Source of the DNA: Arsukibacterium tuosuense
Lineage (GTDB): Bacteria; Pseudomonadota; Gammaproteobacteria; Enterobacterales; Alteromonadaceae
Direction of reading: 5' to 3'
Length of the DNA: 64,000 bases
Assembly (NCBI RefSeq): GCF_900215315.1
Contig: NZ_OBEB01000007.1
Coordinates: forward strand, 1 to 64,000
Shown one piece after another: positions 7,791 through 16,445 of the stretch. The position numbers and the translations under genes were made by a program. Numbering within the stretch: position 1 is the stretch's first letter; every line of letters begins with the position of its first letter. A model generated the notes under the pieces. That model made no database searches and was not told where the DNA came from. It saw only the letters and a list, made by a program, of their open reading frames with translations.

Positions 7791-8723
7791 ATGAAAGCAT
7801 GGTATTTGCTGCTGTTTGGCCTGCTGCAAGCCTGCAGCCTGAGCCCGCAACCCGGCCCGCAGCAGGGCTCTGAGCAAGTGCTGCCTGCCGAGCCTGAGCC
7901 CGGCCCGGCAAACGCGGCGCCGGTGCAGTTTATTCAGCTGGAACAGGATAAAAGCTTTCAGTTTGAGCGTGGTGATGGTGAGCGGCGGGTGCGCTTTAAC
8001 TATACCGGCGACAACTGGACCGTGGCCGATGTTGCTGCCATCTGGCTGACCACCGACCAGCCGATTGCGATATTGCCACAACAATACACGGCAGAAGGCA
8101 AGATGATGCCCGGCGCTGCGGTAAATGGCCGCAACGTTGGTAAGCTGTGGAATGAGATTACCCAGCAGGAAATGGCCTGGCGCTTAAAGCAGCGCGGCTT
8201 TGTGGTGTTAACGCCGGCGATTCAGCATTACAGCGAAGATTTAGACGGATATCAGGCGTTTGAACACTTTATTGCCGCTATTCATAAAGGTAACCCTGGC
8301 GTACAGACCATTTTGCTGACCGCCGATGCCCATAACCCCAATATTCAGAACCCGCTGCCCGGCGCGCAAATGCTGGTAACCGGCACCAATGAGCGTAACC
8401 CTGAATGGGAAGCGCTGATCCAACGGCATATTGCTGATTTTTATCAACAGGTTGGCCTGGGCAATCAGGGGGCGCGGGTGCGTGGCGGCCACTCTGAGGT
8501 GGAAGGGTCTTCCGCGGCCTGGCATCCACTGATTGAGCGTGCTGCCGGCTACGGCGCTACGGTCAGCATTATCGAAGTCAGCCGGGCCATCGATATTGTC
8601 GAGCTGGCGGGCAGTATTGAAAACGGCCGGCAATGGGCGGCACCGCTGTTTGATGCCATCGCCAACGCCATGACCGAATGGGCCTGCCTGCAAGGCTATG
8701 GCCTGGATAGCTGCAAAGAGTAG
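7791..8723 (+). CDS. Predicted outer-membrane or periplasmic lipoprotein, unknown function
   Basis: 310 residues. MKAWYLLLFGLLQAC is a lipoprotein signal peptide with lipobox LLQAC (Cys15), followed by a Pro/Gln/Glu-rich linker to ~45. The remainder looks like one globular domain (LKQRGFVVLTPAIQHYS, ILLTADAHNPN, GHSEVEGSSAAWHPLIERA, SIIEVSRAIDIVELAGS). The alternating strand/helix pattern with His, Asp and Glu residues is loosely like a hydrolase, but I do not recognise the family. AAGGA precedes the ATG. It heads the plus-strand run of aldehyde dehydrogenase, guanidinobutyrase and LuxR genes. Its stop codon lies in a 13-bp tandem repeat. Confidence 0.7.
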   Translation: MKAWYLLLFGLLQACSLSPQPGPQQGSEQVLPAEPEPGPANAAPVQFIQLEQDKSFQFERGDGERRVRFNYTGDNWTVADVAAIWLTTDQPIAILPQQYTAEGKMMPGAAVNGRNVGKLWNEITQQEMAWRLKQRGFVVLTPAIQHYSEDLDGYQAFEHFIAAIHKGNPGVQTILLTADAHNPNIQNPLPGAQMLVTGTNERNPEWEALIQRHIADFYQQVGLGNQGARVRGGHSEVEGSSAAWHPLIERAAGYGATVSIIEVSRAIDIVELAGSIENGRQWAAPLFDAIANAMTEWACLQGYGLDSCKE

Positions 8724-8747
8724 CTGCAAAGAATAGTTGTAAGGAGC
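8709..8747 (+). repeat. 13-bp tandem repeat across a stop codon
   Basis: Three units: AGCTGCAAAGAGT (8709-8721), AGCTGCAAAGAAT (8722-8734) and the degenerate AGTTGTAAGGAGC (8735-8747). The TAG stop of the lipoprotein gene (8721-8723) straddles the first junction. The third unit supplies the AAGGAG ribosome-binding site of the following aldehyde dehydrogenase gene. Confidence 0.85.
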
Positions 8748-8753
8748 TTAATT

Positions 8754-10193
8754 ATGTTGCAACGCATTAATGCCCACTATGTAAATGGCCAGTGGCGGAC
8801 CATTGCTGCGCCAGACTGGCACACCTTAGTTAACCCGGCCAGTGGTGAAGCCTACGCCTGTGTTGCCCGCGCCGATGCCGGGCTGGTGAATGATGCGGTA
8901 TCGGCCGCCAGCCATGCCTTTCCGGCCTGGGCGGCCCTGAGCTTTGGCCAGCGGGCAGAGTATCTGGCGCAGTTTATTTATCAGTTGCAGCAACGTCGCG
9001 ATGAGTTGGTGGAAGCCGTGGTGACCGAGCTGGGGGCGCCATTGTGGTTTGCCCGTGAGGTACATGTGGATGACCCGCTGGATGCGTTTGCCAAACATCT
9101 GGGCTATGCCGATATGCTCAGTAACGAGCAGCTGCAGCTGGATGCCCGGCTGAAACTGCGGAAAGAGCCGGTTGGAGTTTGTGCGTTAATCACGCCGTGG
9201 AATTATCCGCTGCATCAGATTATTGCCAAGCTGGCACCAGCATTGCTGGCCGGTTGCACGGTAGTGTTAAAACCGGCCGAGCTGACCCCGAAAACCGCGC
9301 TTTGTGTGGCAATGGCGGCAGAAGCTGCAGGGTTGCCCGCAGGGGTGTTTAATCTGGTGCTGGGCAGTGGCAGCCAGATTGGCGATATTTTATCAGGCCA
9401 TGCCGACATCGATTGCGTGTCGTTTACCGGCTCAACCGAGATTGGCCGCCATATTCAGCAACAGGCCGCAGCGACAATAAAACGGGTGTGTCTGGAGCTG
9501 GGCGGTAAATCTGCCTTTGTTATCAGCCCTACTACGCGGCTGGCAGAGGCCGTGCGGCTGGGGGTGGAGGATGTGATGGCCAATTCGGGCCAGACCTGCA
9601 CCGCACTTAGCCGGATGCTGGTGCACCATAGCCAGTATGACGACGCCGTTGCCATTGCTGCGGCACATGCTAATAGCCTTAAAGTGGGCGAGCCGCATCA
9701 GGAAGGGGTGTTTTTAGGGCCGCTGATTAGCCAGGCGCAGTATCAGAGTGTGCAGCGCTATATCGAACTTGGCCTGAGCGAAGGTGCGCGACTGGTAGCC
9801 GGTGGTGCTGAGCTGCTGCCACAGCTGGGCGACGGATATTATATTGCGCCGACCGTGTTTGCTGAGGTGCATAACCAGATGCAGATTGCCCGCGAGGAAA
9901 TTTTCGGGCCGGTGCTGTGCATATTGTCGTATCAGGACGAAGCTGACGCGCTGCGGATTGCTAACGATTCACCCTATGGCTTAAGCGGCCGGGTCTGGGC
10001 GGACGATGATGCTACTGCCGAGCGGCTGGCTGGCGGCATTCGGGCCGGGCTGATTTTTAAAAACGCTGCCCCCTGGCACAATGCCGCGCCTTTTGGTGGC
10101 TACAAGCAAAGTGGCAATGGCCGCGAGCTGGGGTTAAAGGGCGTGGAAGAATACTTCGAGCTAAAAGCCATTGTGGCTGAGGACGCGCCATGA
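8754..10193 (+). CDS. NAD(P)-dependent aldehyde dehydrogenase
   Basis: 479 residues, normal ALDH superfamily length. Catalytic Cys is in NSGQTCTALSR (about 280), the general-base Glu in VCLELGGKSAF (about 248), the cofactor loop is SFTGSTEIGRHI, and the C-terminal EEIFGPVLCI and FGGYKQSGNGRE blocks are present. It oxidises an aldehyde to an acid. The stop codon overlaps the ATG of a guanidinobutyrase gene (ATGA), so 4-guanidinobutyraldehyde (or 4-aminobutyraldehyde) is the likely substrate, feeding the next enzyme. That substrate is inferred from context only; betaine aldehyde-type activity cannot be excluded. Confidence 0.9.
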   Translation: MLQRINAHYVNGQWRTIAAPDWHTLVNPASGEAYACVARADAGLVNDAVSAASHAFPAWAALSFGQRAEYLAQFIYQLQQRRDELVEAVVTELGAPLWFAREVHVDDPLDAFAKHLGYADMLSNEQLQLDARLKLRKEPVGVCALITPWNYPLHQIIAKLAPALLAGCTVVLKPAELTPKTALCVAMAAEAAGLPAGVFNLVLGSGSQIGDILSGHADIDCVSFTGSTEIGRHIQQQAAATIKRVCLELGGKSAFVISPTTRLAEAVRLGVEDVMANSGQTCTALSRMLVHHSQYDDAVAIAAAHANSLKVGEPHQEGVFLGPLISQAQYQSVQRYIELGLSEGARLVAGGAELLPQLGDGYYIAPTVFAEVHNQMQIAREEIFGPVLCILSYQDEADALRIANDSPYGLSGRVWADDDATAERLAGGIRAGLIFKNAAPWHNAAPFGGYKQSGNGRELGLKGVEEYFELKAIVAEDAP

Positions 10194-11176
10194 GTAGCGC
10201 TGAATCCCGGCAAAGAGTATTAAATCAGCCGCTTAGCGGCAATGAGATGCCACGTTTTGGCGGCCCGGCGACCTTTATGCGGCTGCCGGCCGCGACGGAC
10301 CTCACCGATATTGACGTTGGTATTATTGGGGTGCCGTTTGATATTGGTACCTCTAACCGGCCCGGGGCCAGGCTGGCACCGCGCCAGATCCGGGATGAGT
10401 CGCGGATGCTGCGGCCCTACAATATGGCGACCCGCGCCGCGCCCTTTGATTCACTGCAAATTGCGGATCTGGGTGATGTGGCCATTAATACGTTTAACCT
10501 GTTAAAAAGCATCGATATTATTGAACGGCATTATCAGCAGCTTACCGCTGCAGGGGTAGTGCCGCTGACGCTGGGCGGCGACCACACTATAGTGTTACCG
10601 ATCCTGCGGGCGCTGGCGGCTAAACATGGCCCGCTGGCGCTGGTGCATGTCGATGCCCACGCTGATGTAAACGAGCATATGTTTGGTGAGCCGATAGCCC
10701 ATGGCACGCCGTTTCGTCGCGCGGTGGAAGAGGGCTTATTGCAGGGTGACAAGGTATTTCAGATTGGCCTGCGCGGTACCGGCTATGCCGCCGATGACTT
10801 TGACTGGCCGCGCCAGCAGGGTTTTACCGTGGTAACGGCAGAAGAGTGCTGGGGTAAATCGCTTGAGCTGCTAATGGCACAGGTGCGGCAGCAGATTGGC
10901 GATACGCCCTGTTATTTATCATTTGATATTGACGGTATTGATCCGGCCTACGCCCCCGGTACTGGCACGGTAGAAATTGCCGGCTTAACGGTACCGCAGG
11001 CGCTGCAGATTATTCGCGGTAGCCGCGGATTGCAGCTGGTGGGTGGCGATTTGGTTGAGGTATCACCTCCGTACGATACCAGTGGCAACACGGCGCTGCT
11101 GGCGGCGAATTTAGTGTATGAAATGCTGTGTGTGCTGCCGGGTGTGGCCTATCGCATGCAGGAAGGGGTGCAGTAG
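10190..11176 (+). CDS. gbuA: Guanidinobutyrase (ureohydrolase family)
   Basis: 328 residues. Cleaves 4-guanidinobutyrate to GABA and urea with a binuclear manganese centre. Metal ligands are seen in GGDHTIVLP (about 129), VHVDAHADVN (about 154) and SFDIDGIDPAYAPGTGT (about 245). The N-terminal GNEMPRFGGPATFMRLP and the blocks RPYNMATRAAPFDS and GDVAINTFNLL closely resemble Pseudomonas GbuA as I recall it. Agmatinase or guanidinopropionase remain possible, but guanidinobutyrase fits best, particularly next to an aldehyde dehydrogenase. Translationally coupled to that gene; a LuxR gene follows after three bases. Confidence 0.8.
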   Translation: MSSAESRQRVLNQPLSGNEMPRFGGPATFMRLPAATDLTDIDVGIIGVPFDIGTSNRPGARLAPRQIRDESRMLRPYNMATRAAPFDSLQIADLGDVAINTFNLLKSIDIIERHYQQLTAAGVVPLTLGGDHTIVLPILRALAAKHGPLALVHVDAHADVNEHMFGEPIAHGTPFRRAVEEGLLQGDKVFQIGLRGTGYAADDFDWPRQQGFTVVTAEECWGKSLELLMAQVRQQIGDTPCYLSFDIDGIDPAYAPGTGTVEIAGLTVPQALQIIRGSRGLQLVGGDLVEVSPPYDTSGNTALLAANLVYEMLCVLPGVAYRMQEGVQ

Positions 11177-11179
11177 CGG

Positions 11180-12025
11180 ATGCAACTGGCCAACTGGAGC
11201 GAGCAACTGCTGCGGGTGCAGCAAAGCCAGGGCACAGAGCGCTTTTATCCGGCACTGTGTCAGCTGCTGGCACAACTGCAAAGCCTGGATGAGTGCGTGG
11301 TGCTGCTGTTCCGCCCGGCCGAGCCGCCGCAATTGTTGTATCAGCGCGCGCCCCTGCCGGGGGATAATTTTGGCCGCTACCTGAAATCGGCCTATGTGCT
11401 GGATCCGTTTTACCGGCTGGGCCTGCGCGGCAGCCATAAAGGGGTATGGCGGCTTAGTGATATTGCGCCGGATGAATACGCCGAGTTTGAGCAATACTAC
11501 AACAGCTACTTTCGTCATCTGAAAATTCAGGATGAAGTGGGTTTTATTATACCGCTGGGGCTGCATCAGGGCTTTGTCCATATCGAACTGGCGCAAATTG
11601 CCGGCAGCGAACTGTTCCGGCTGGATGTTATTGCGCAGTGGCAGGCACTGTTTTGTCTGGTGGAGCAACTGGTGCTGCAACATCAGCAATTGCTGGACAA
11701 TGATACGCTGCGACCACACGCTACCGGTTATCTGGTGGATGATTTTCAGCGTTGTTTTGGCAGCGAAGTATGCACTGCACGCGAGCGCGATGTGCTGAAT
11801 ATGATGCTGGAAGGCCACTGCGTAAAGGCGATAGCGCGGCAGTTGAAGCTGGGGCTGGAAACGGTAAAAATGCATCGCAAAAACCTGTACGCCAAGCTTG
11901 GTATTGGCTCGCACCCGGAGTTGCTGGCACTATTTATTGAATTACTGGCCAGCTCAGAAGCCCCGGTGTTGCGCGATCCTTTGCTGGATATTGCCGCAGC
12001 TGCGGATTTAAAGCGGACTGGGTAG
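11180..12025 (+). CDS. LuxR-family transcriptional regulator
   Basis: 281 residues. A C-terminal LuxR/GerE helix-turn-helix is clear at about 195-255 (CTARERDVLNMMLEGHCVKAIARQ, then LGLETVKMHRKNLYAKLGI). The N-terminal ~170 residues form an unrecognised sensory domain; there is no response-regulator receiver and no clear acyl-homoserine-lactone pocket motif. It starts three bases after gbuA, so it is the third gene of an ALDH-gbuA-luxR operon and probably regulates that operon or the neighbouring genes in response to a guanidino or amino metabolite (inference). Confidence 0.88.
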   Translation: MQLANWSEQLLRVQQSQGTERFYPALCQLLAQLQSLDECVVLLFRPAEPPQLLYQRAPLPGDNFGRYLKSAYVLDPFYRLGLRGSHKGVWRLSDIAPDEYAEFEQYYNSYFRHLKIQDEVGFIIPLGLHQGFVHIELAQIAGSELFRLDVIAQWQALFCLVEQLVLQHQQLLDNDTLRPHATGYLVDDFQRCFGSEVCTARERDVLNMMLEGHCVKAIARQLKLGLETVKMHRKNLYAKLGIGSHPELLALFIELLASSEAPVLRDPLLDIAAAADLKRTG

Positions 12026-12057
12026 TTGAATTTGCTAGTCACTGCCAGGGTAGCCGA

Positions 12058-12152
12058 AGCCGGTTTACTCACATCAACACGCCGTGAACCCATCCCTGGG
12101 GGCTCGATTCGGCCGTCCGGGCCTGCAACGGTTGATTTAGAGTAATCCGACT
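12058..12152. repeat. Intergenic repeat family A, copy 2
   Basis: Core CACGCCGTGAACCCATCCC, then TGGGGGCTCGATTCGGCC and GGGCCTGCAACGGTTGA. Flanks GGTTTACTC.ACATCAAC and GTTGATTTAGAGTAATCC are inverted copies of each other, so the whole element can form a stem-loop. Lies between the luxR and M1 peptidase genes. Confidence 0.85.
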
Positions 12153-12190
12153 CCTGCTACAAGTAGATTTGTATTGAACCGGAGTTAAAT

Positions 12191-14107
12191 ATGAAAAACC
12201 GGCTGGTAATCAGCGTATTACTGTGTTTTGCTGCGGCAGCGGCGGCTGACGATCTGTTTGCGCCACTGGCACTGCCATTACCAGCAGGCAGCAGCGTTAC
12301 CGGAGTACCATCGGCACAGTACTGGCAGCAGCAGGTGGATTATCAGATTAACGCTGAGCTGAAGCCCGCTAGCGCCACCATTAATGCCACTGGGCAGATT
12401 CATTATCAGAATAATTCGCCACAGACGCTGACTGCCTTGTGGTTCGAGTTACCCCTTAATCGTTTTTTACCAGACAGTATCAGCACAGCCTTGCATGGCA
12501 AGGGCCTTGGAGCGGCCGGCTTGCAACAGATTCGCTTTAGCGCTGACAATAAAGAATTGACGCTGCTCAGGCAGGATACGTTTTATCGGGTGAGCCTGGC
12601 CGAGCCATTGTTGCCCGGTCAGCGTGCCAGCCTGAATGTCAGCTGGCAACTGCAACTGCCGGAGCGCACCGATCCGCGCCGGCCGCGGGCCGGAGTTGAG
12701 CGCTTCAGCGATGGCAGCAGCATCTTTGGTGTCGCATTGTGGTTTCCGCGGGCGGTGGCGTTTACTGACGAAGGCTGGGCGCTTAGCCCTTTTATTAAAG
12801 ATGCTGAGTTTGCCACTGAGCAGGGCAATTATCAGGTGAATATTAGCCTGCCGGCAGAGTATCTGCTGCTGGCCACGGGTGAGCTGACGAACCCGGAGCA
12901 GGTGTTAACTGAAGCACAGTATCGGGCCTGGCAGCAACAGGGCAGTGCGCAGTTGCTGATGCCGGAGTTGCTTGTGCCGGAGTTGCTTATGCCAAAGAGC
13001 GGTGACGGCACTGCCAGCAAAACCTGGCAGTTTAGTGCAACACAGGTGCGTGATTTTGCTTTTGCTGCCGGCAATAAGCTGATCTGGCAAACTGAGCAGC
13101 TGAATATTAATGGTCGCTGGCAGCGGTTGAATGTGGCTTACCCGGATAACGGCCGCTGGCTCTGGCATAAATATGCGCTGGCCAGCACCCGCCATTCTGT
13201 TATTGAGTTGTCGGAATACTTCGGTGAATTTCCGTTTAAAACAATGAACGTGGTTAATATTGGCGGTATTGGTATGGAATATCCGGGTATTACCTTTGTC
13301 GGTTTTCGCGGCCCTGATGCGGCTATTAACGGCCCGGCGCCGGCCTACAGCCGCACTGAAAAACACGATGTACTGGGTGGCATTATGCACGAAGTGGCGC
13401 ACAGCTATTTTCCGATGCTGGTGAATACCGATGAGCGCCATGAAGGCTTTTTCGATGAGGGTATCGTCAGCTTTCTAGCTTATTTGTTAGAGCAGCGCTG
13501 GAGTACGGATTTTCAAAGCTTTTATGGTGACCCTAAAGACGTGGGTGCTGTAATGCAGCAGGCGGCTTATGCCGCACCGGTGCGCCGGGCCGATCATTTC
13601 AGTGCCAAACTTGATTCCCATTATCATGTACCGGCAGTGGCCTGGGTAATATTACGCCAGCATCTTATTGGCCCGGAGTTGTTTGATGCCACCTTGCGCG
13701 ACTTTGTTGGCCATTGGCGCGGGAAAAGAGCGAAATTCGCCGATATTATCCGTTTTTTTCACGCTGAAACCGGACTGGATTTGCACTGGTTCTGGCGTGG
13801 CTGGTTTTACTCGGCTAATCACGTTGACCTGGCGCTAGCTAACGTCAGTAGCGATGATGGCACCCTGACAGTGACAGTAGATAACCGGGGCGGCATTGTG
13901 ATGCCATTTCAGCTTAAACTGACGTTTGCCGATGGCAGCATGACAGAACGACGCTTGCCGGTTGATATCTGGCGTTTAAATAATCAGCAGGCCACAGTAA
14001 GGTTTGCCCTGGCAGCGTCGATGCCGGTATCAACAGAGTTAATGGTGCTGGCTGATGCCGAATTAAGCAATAACCAACTGACCGAGGTTGATAGGTTGAT
14101 TAATTAA
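12191..14107 (+). CDS. Secreted M1 family (aminopeptidase N-like) metallopeptidase
   Basis: 638 residues. Signal peptide MKNRLVISVLLCFAAAAAA with a probable cut before DDLF. The zinc site HEVAH (about 400) is followed exactly 18 residues later by glutamate (FFDEGIV), the gluzincin HEXXH-X18-E pattern. GGIGMEYPGI (about 360) corresponds to the GxMEN exopeptidase motif with Tyr in place of Asn. A beta-sandwich N-terminal domain (~35-260) precedes the catalytic domain, with a further ~100-residue C-terminal beta domain. Expected to trim peptides in the periplasm. GGAG before the ATG; stands alone between repeats. Confidence 0.88.
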   Translation: MKNRLVISVLLCFAAAAAADDLFAPLALPLPAGSSVTGVPSAQYWQQQVDYQINAELKPASATINATGQIHYQNNSPQTLTALWFELPLNRFLPDSISTALHGKGLGAAGLQQIRFSADNKELTLLRQDTFYRVSLAEPLLPGQRASLNVSWQLQLPERTDPRRPRAGVERFSDGSSIFGVALWFPRAVAFTDEGWALSPFIKDAEFATEQGNYQVNISLPAEYLLLATGELTNPEQVLTEAQYRAWQQQGSAQLLMPELLVPELLMPKSGDGTASKTWQFSATQVRDFAFAAGNKLIWQTEQLNINGRWQRLNVAYPDNGRWLWHKYALASTRHSVIELSEYFGEFPFKTMNVVNIGGIGMEYPGITFVGFRGPDAAINGPAPAYSRTEKHDVLGGIMHEVAHSYFPMLVNTDERHEGFFDEGIVSFLAYLLEQRWSTDFQSFYGDPKDVGAVMQQAAYAAPVRRADHFSAKLDSHYHVPAVAWVILRQHLIGPELFDATLRDFVGHWRGKRAKFADIIRFFHAETGLDLHWFWRGWFYSANHVDLALANVSSDDGTLTVTVDNRGGIVMPFQLKLTFADGSMTERRLPVDIWRLNNQQATVRFALAASMPVSTELMVLADAELSNNQLTEVDRLIN

Positions 14108-14155
14108 TATCTGACCCCAATTTTTTATTTATTGTTATCTGACCCCAATTTTTTA
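14108..14155 (+). repeat. Pair of 20-bp direct repeats after the M1 peptidase gene
   Basis: TATCTGACCCCAATTTTTTA occurs at 14108-14127 and again, identically, at 14136-14155 (28 bp period). The first copy follows the stop codon directly. CTGACCCC-plus-T-run strings resemble the GGGGTCAGA motif of REP/RAYT-associated repeats; that relation is inferred. Confidence 0.85.
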
Positions 14156-14274
14156 AGGTTTTGCCAAGCTGTCGACTTTTAACTAAGCTGGTGTCAGCAA
14201 GCCAACTATTTTTATCTGACTAAGGCGGGAGTATTCGGTACACAGCCTGTTTAGAATTGAAGGAGTAGCAGGGG

Positions 14275-15990
14275 ATGACGCTCGCAATGTCTGACTATGA
14301 ACTGCTGAAAGCCGCTCTGGAAACGGTTCGTGAAGCTGTGCTGATCACTGACAACCAGCTTGATCGGCCAGGCCCCTATATTGTTTATGCCAATCCTGCC
14401 TTTTGTAAACTGAGCGGTTACACCATTGAACAGCTGGCAGGACAGACGCCGCGCCTGCTGCAGGGCCCGGAAACGGATGCCGGACTAATGCGAACCTTGC
14501 GCCAGCAACTGCTGGCAGGTGAGGAGTTTTCCGGCGAAACAATTAATTATCGTAAAGATGGCAGTTCGTTCCGGATGCAGTGGAAAATCCGGCCGTTTCC
14601 TGCCACCGGCCAGCCACGTTATTTTATCGCCGCCCAGCGTGATGTTTCCGTGATGCGTAATCTTGAGCAACAGCGCCAGCAATTACAGGCGCTGGTCGAG
14701 ATCCAAACCCAGGTTGGGACTGCCGGCCTGGATTTACAAGCAATGCGCGATCAGGTTGCTGAGGTCGCGATGGCGGTAACCGGTGCCGACGGCGCTGCAG
14801 TTGAAGAAGCGGAGCACGGCGAAATGGTGTACACCGCCAGTAGTGGCCGGGCGGCAGATTCATTAGGGTTGCGCTTGCCAGTCGCGGGCAGCCTGTCCGG
14901 TTCCTGTTACCTGCAACGAGAATCTATTCATTGCCGCGATACCCATCATGATCCTCGTGTAGCAAAAGCTGCAGCCGATAAGGTGGGGTTTCGTTCCGGC
15001 TTGCTGGTGCCACTGACTCATAAGGAGCAGTGCTTTGGGGTACTAAAGGTTTACTCTGCGCAACCTGACGCCTTTAGTGACGACGACCTGAAACTGCTTA
15101 ATATGGCCAGCCAGCTACTAGCCTCATCGCTGGCTGACGCCCGGCTTTTTAAAGGCGAGCGTGACCGCCGTACTTTGCTGGTAGACTCGTTGCCAATTCT
15201 GATTTCATTTGTCGACCAGCAGTTGTACTACCGCGAAATAAACGTCGCCTATACCCGTTGGTACAACCGGCCGATTGAGCAAATTGTCGGTAAGCAGGTG
15301 GCAGAGGTTATGGGCCAGACACAGTTTGAGGATATTCAGCATTATATGTTGTCGGCGCTGTCTGGCGAGCGGGTTACCTTTGAGTATCATTTACTGCAGG
15401 CAGACGGCGCTGCGAAGCCAGTGGAGATTGAGTACACGCCGTTGCGCAGTACTAAAGGCGAGGTGCAGGGCTTTTATGAGATGATCCGCGATATCAGCGA
15501 TCGTAAACACGCCGAGCAGGACTATCTGACAGGCGCGTTTAATCGCAAGGGCTTCGATGACCGGCTGGAAATGGTTTGCACTACCGCCCGGCGTTACCGG
15601 CGCCCTTTAGCCCTGATCTTTCTGGACGTTGACCATTTCAAGCGGATTAATGACACTTTTGGCCATGGCATCGGTGATGATGTGCTGCGGGCGCTGGTAA
15701 AGGCACTGCTAAACGAAGTTAGAGACAGTGATATTGTCAGCCGCTGGGGTGGTGAGGAATTTGCCGTTCTGGCGCCCGAAACTACGATGTCTGAAGCGCT
15801 GGACCTGGCCGAGCGCTTGCGTCTGGCGCTGAGCAAACATCAATTCGATATAGTAGGGCAAATAACCGCCAGCTTTGCTGTCGGCGAGTTTGACCACCAG
15901 GAAACAGGTAACGACTTTATGCGTCGGGTTGATGCAGCGTTGTATGATGCTAAAGCTGGCGGTCGCAACCGGGTTGCGCGGGCAAATTGA
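14275..15990 (+). CDS. PAS-GAF-PAS-GGDEF diguanylate cyclase
   Basis: 571 residues, no membrane segment. PAS 1 (about 10-125) has the LOV-like string GQTPRLLQGPETD, but the photoactive cysteine of true LOV domains (NCRFLQ) is replaced, so flavin photochemistry is unlikely. A GAF domain follows (about 140-290), then PAS 2 (about 300-415, ending YEMIRDISDRKHAEQ) and GGDEF (about 420-570) with active site GGEEF (about 491). The c-di-GMP inhibitory site RDSD sits five residues before it. A functional, product-inhibited diguanylate cyclase is expected. AAGGAG lies nine bases before the ATG. Signal sensed is unknown. Confidence 0.9.
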   Translation: MTLAMSDYELLKAALETVREAVLITDNQLDRPGPYIVYANPAFCKLSGYTIEQLAGQTPRLLQGPETDAGLMRTLRQQLLAGEEFSGETINYRKDGSSFRMQWKIRPFPATGQPRYFIAAQRDVSVMRNLEQQRQQLQALVEIQTQVGTAGLDLQAMRDQVAEVAMAVTGADGAAVEEAEHGEMVYTASSGRAADSLGLRLPVAGSLSGSCYLQRESIHCRDTHHDPRVAKAAADKVGFRSGLLVPLTHKEQCFGVLKVYSAQPDAFSDDDLKLLNMASQLLASSLADARLFKGERDRRTLLVDSLPILISFVDQQLYYREINVAYTRWYNRPIEQIVGKQVAEVMGQTQFEDIQHYMLSALSGERVTFEYHLLQADGAAKPVEIEYTPLRSTKGEVQGFYEMIRDISDRKHAEQDYLTGAFNRKGFDDRLEMVCTTARRYRRPLALIFLDVDHFKRINDTFGHGIGDDVLRALVKALLNEVRDSDIVSRWGGEEFAVLAPETTMSEALDLAERLRLALSKHQFDIVGQITASFAVGEFDHQETGNDFMRRVDAALYDAKAGGRNRVARAN

Positions 15991-16041
15991 CTGAGCCAAC
16001 TATTTTTAACTACAAGCAACTACCCGCACTTCCTGCTGTTA

Positions 16042-16314
16042 TCAGCGATAAAAGGCTTCAACTTTACCTTTTAAGGTCATCAACAGTGGTTGGCCACGGC
16101 GGTCGAGTGCTTTGGCGGCGGCTGCTTTTACCCAACCTTCGCTGATGCAATATTCTTCTATATCAAAGCGTTCTTTGCCGTTTAGTTTAATACCGACGTC
16201 GTACTGGAATATCTGTTCCACATAATGCGGGCTGCGCGGATTAACCGACAGGCGGTCGGGTAATTCCGGACGGGCTTGCTCGTTGTTGACAGAATCGGCG
16301 GTTGTATCGTTCAT
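16042..16314 (-). CDS. DUF3297 family small protein
   Basis: 90 residues. Recognised as DUF3297 from PELPDRLSVNPRSPHYVEQI, DVGIKLNGKERF and EYCISEGWVKAAAAKALDRRGQP. This family is a conserved small cytoplasmic protein in proteobacteria with no established function. It starts with a disordered acidic stretch. Monocistronic, convergent with the GGDEF gene. Confidence 0.85.
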   Translation of the reverse strand: MNDTTADSVNNEQARPELPDRLSVNPRSPHYVEQIFQYDVGIKLNGKERFDIEEYCISEGWVKAAAAKALDRRGQPLLMTLKGKVEAFYR

Positions 16315-16445
16315 GGCTCTGATCTTTAGAAAATAAAAAGTAGGCCATTGTAGGCAAAGCCGGCGAACTGCTCAATAGCGGCGGCAATAAACAGGAATTA
16401 AAAGAGTCAGTGTAATTAAGCTGCACATGTTGCCCGTTCAGTTAT

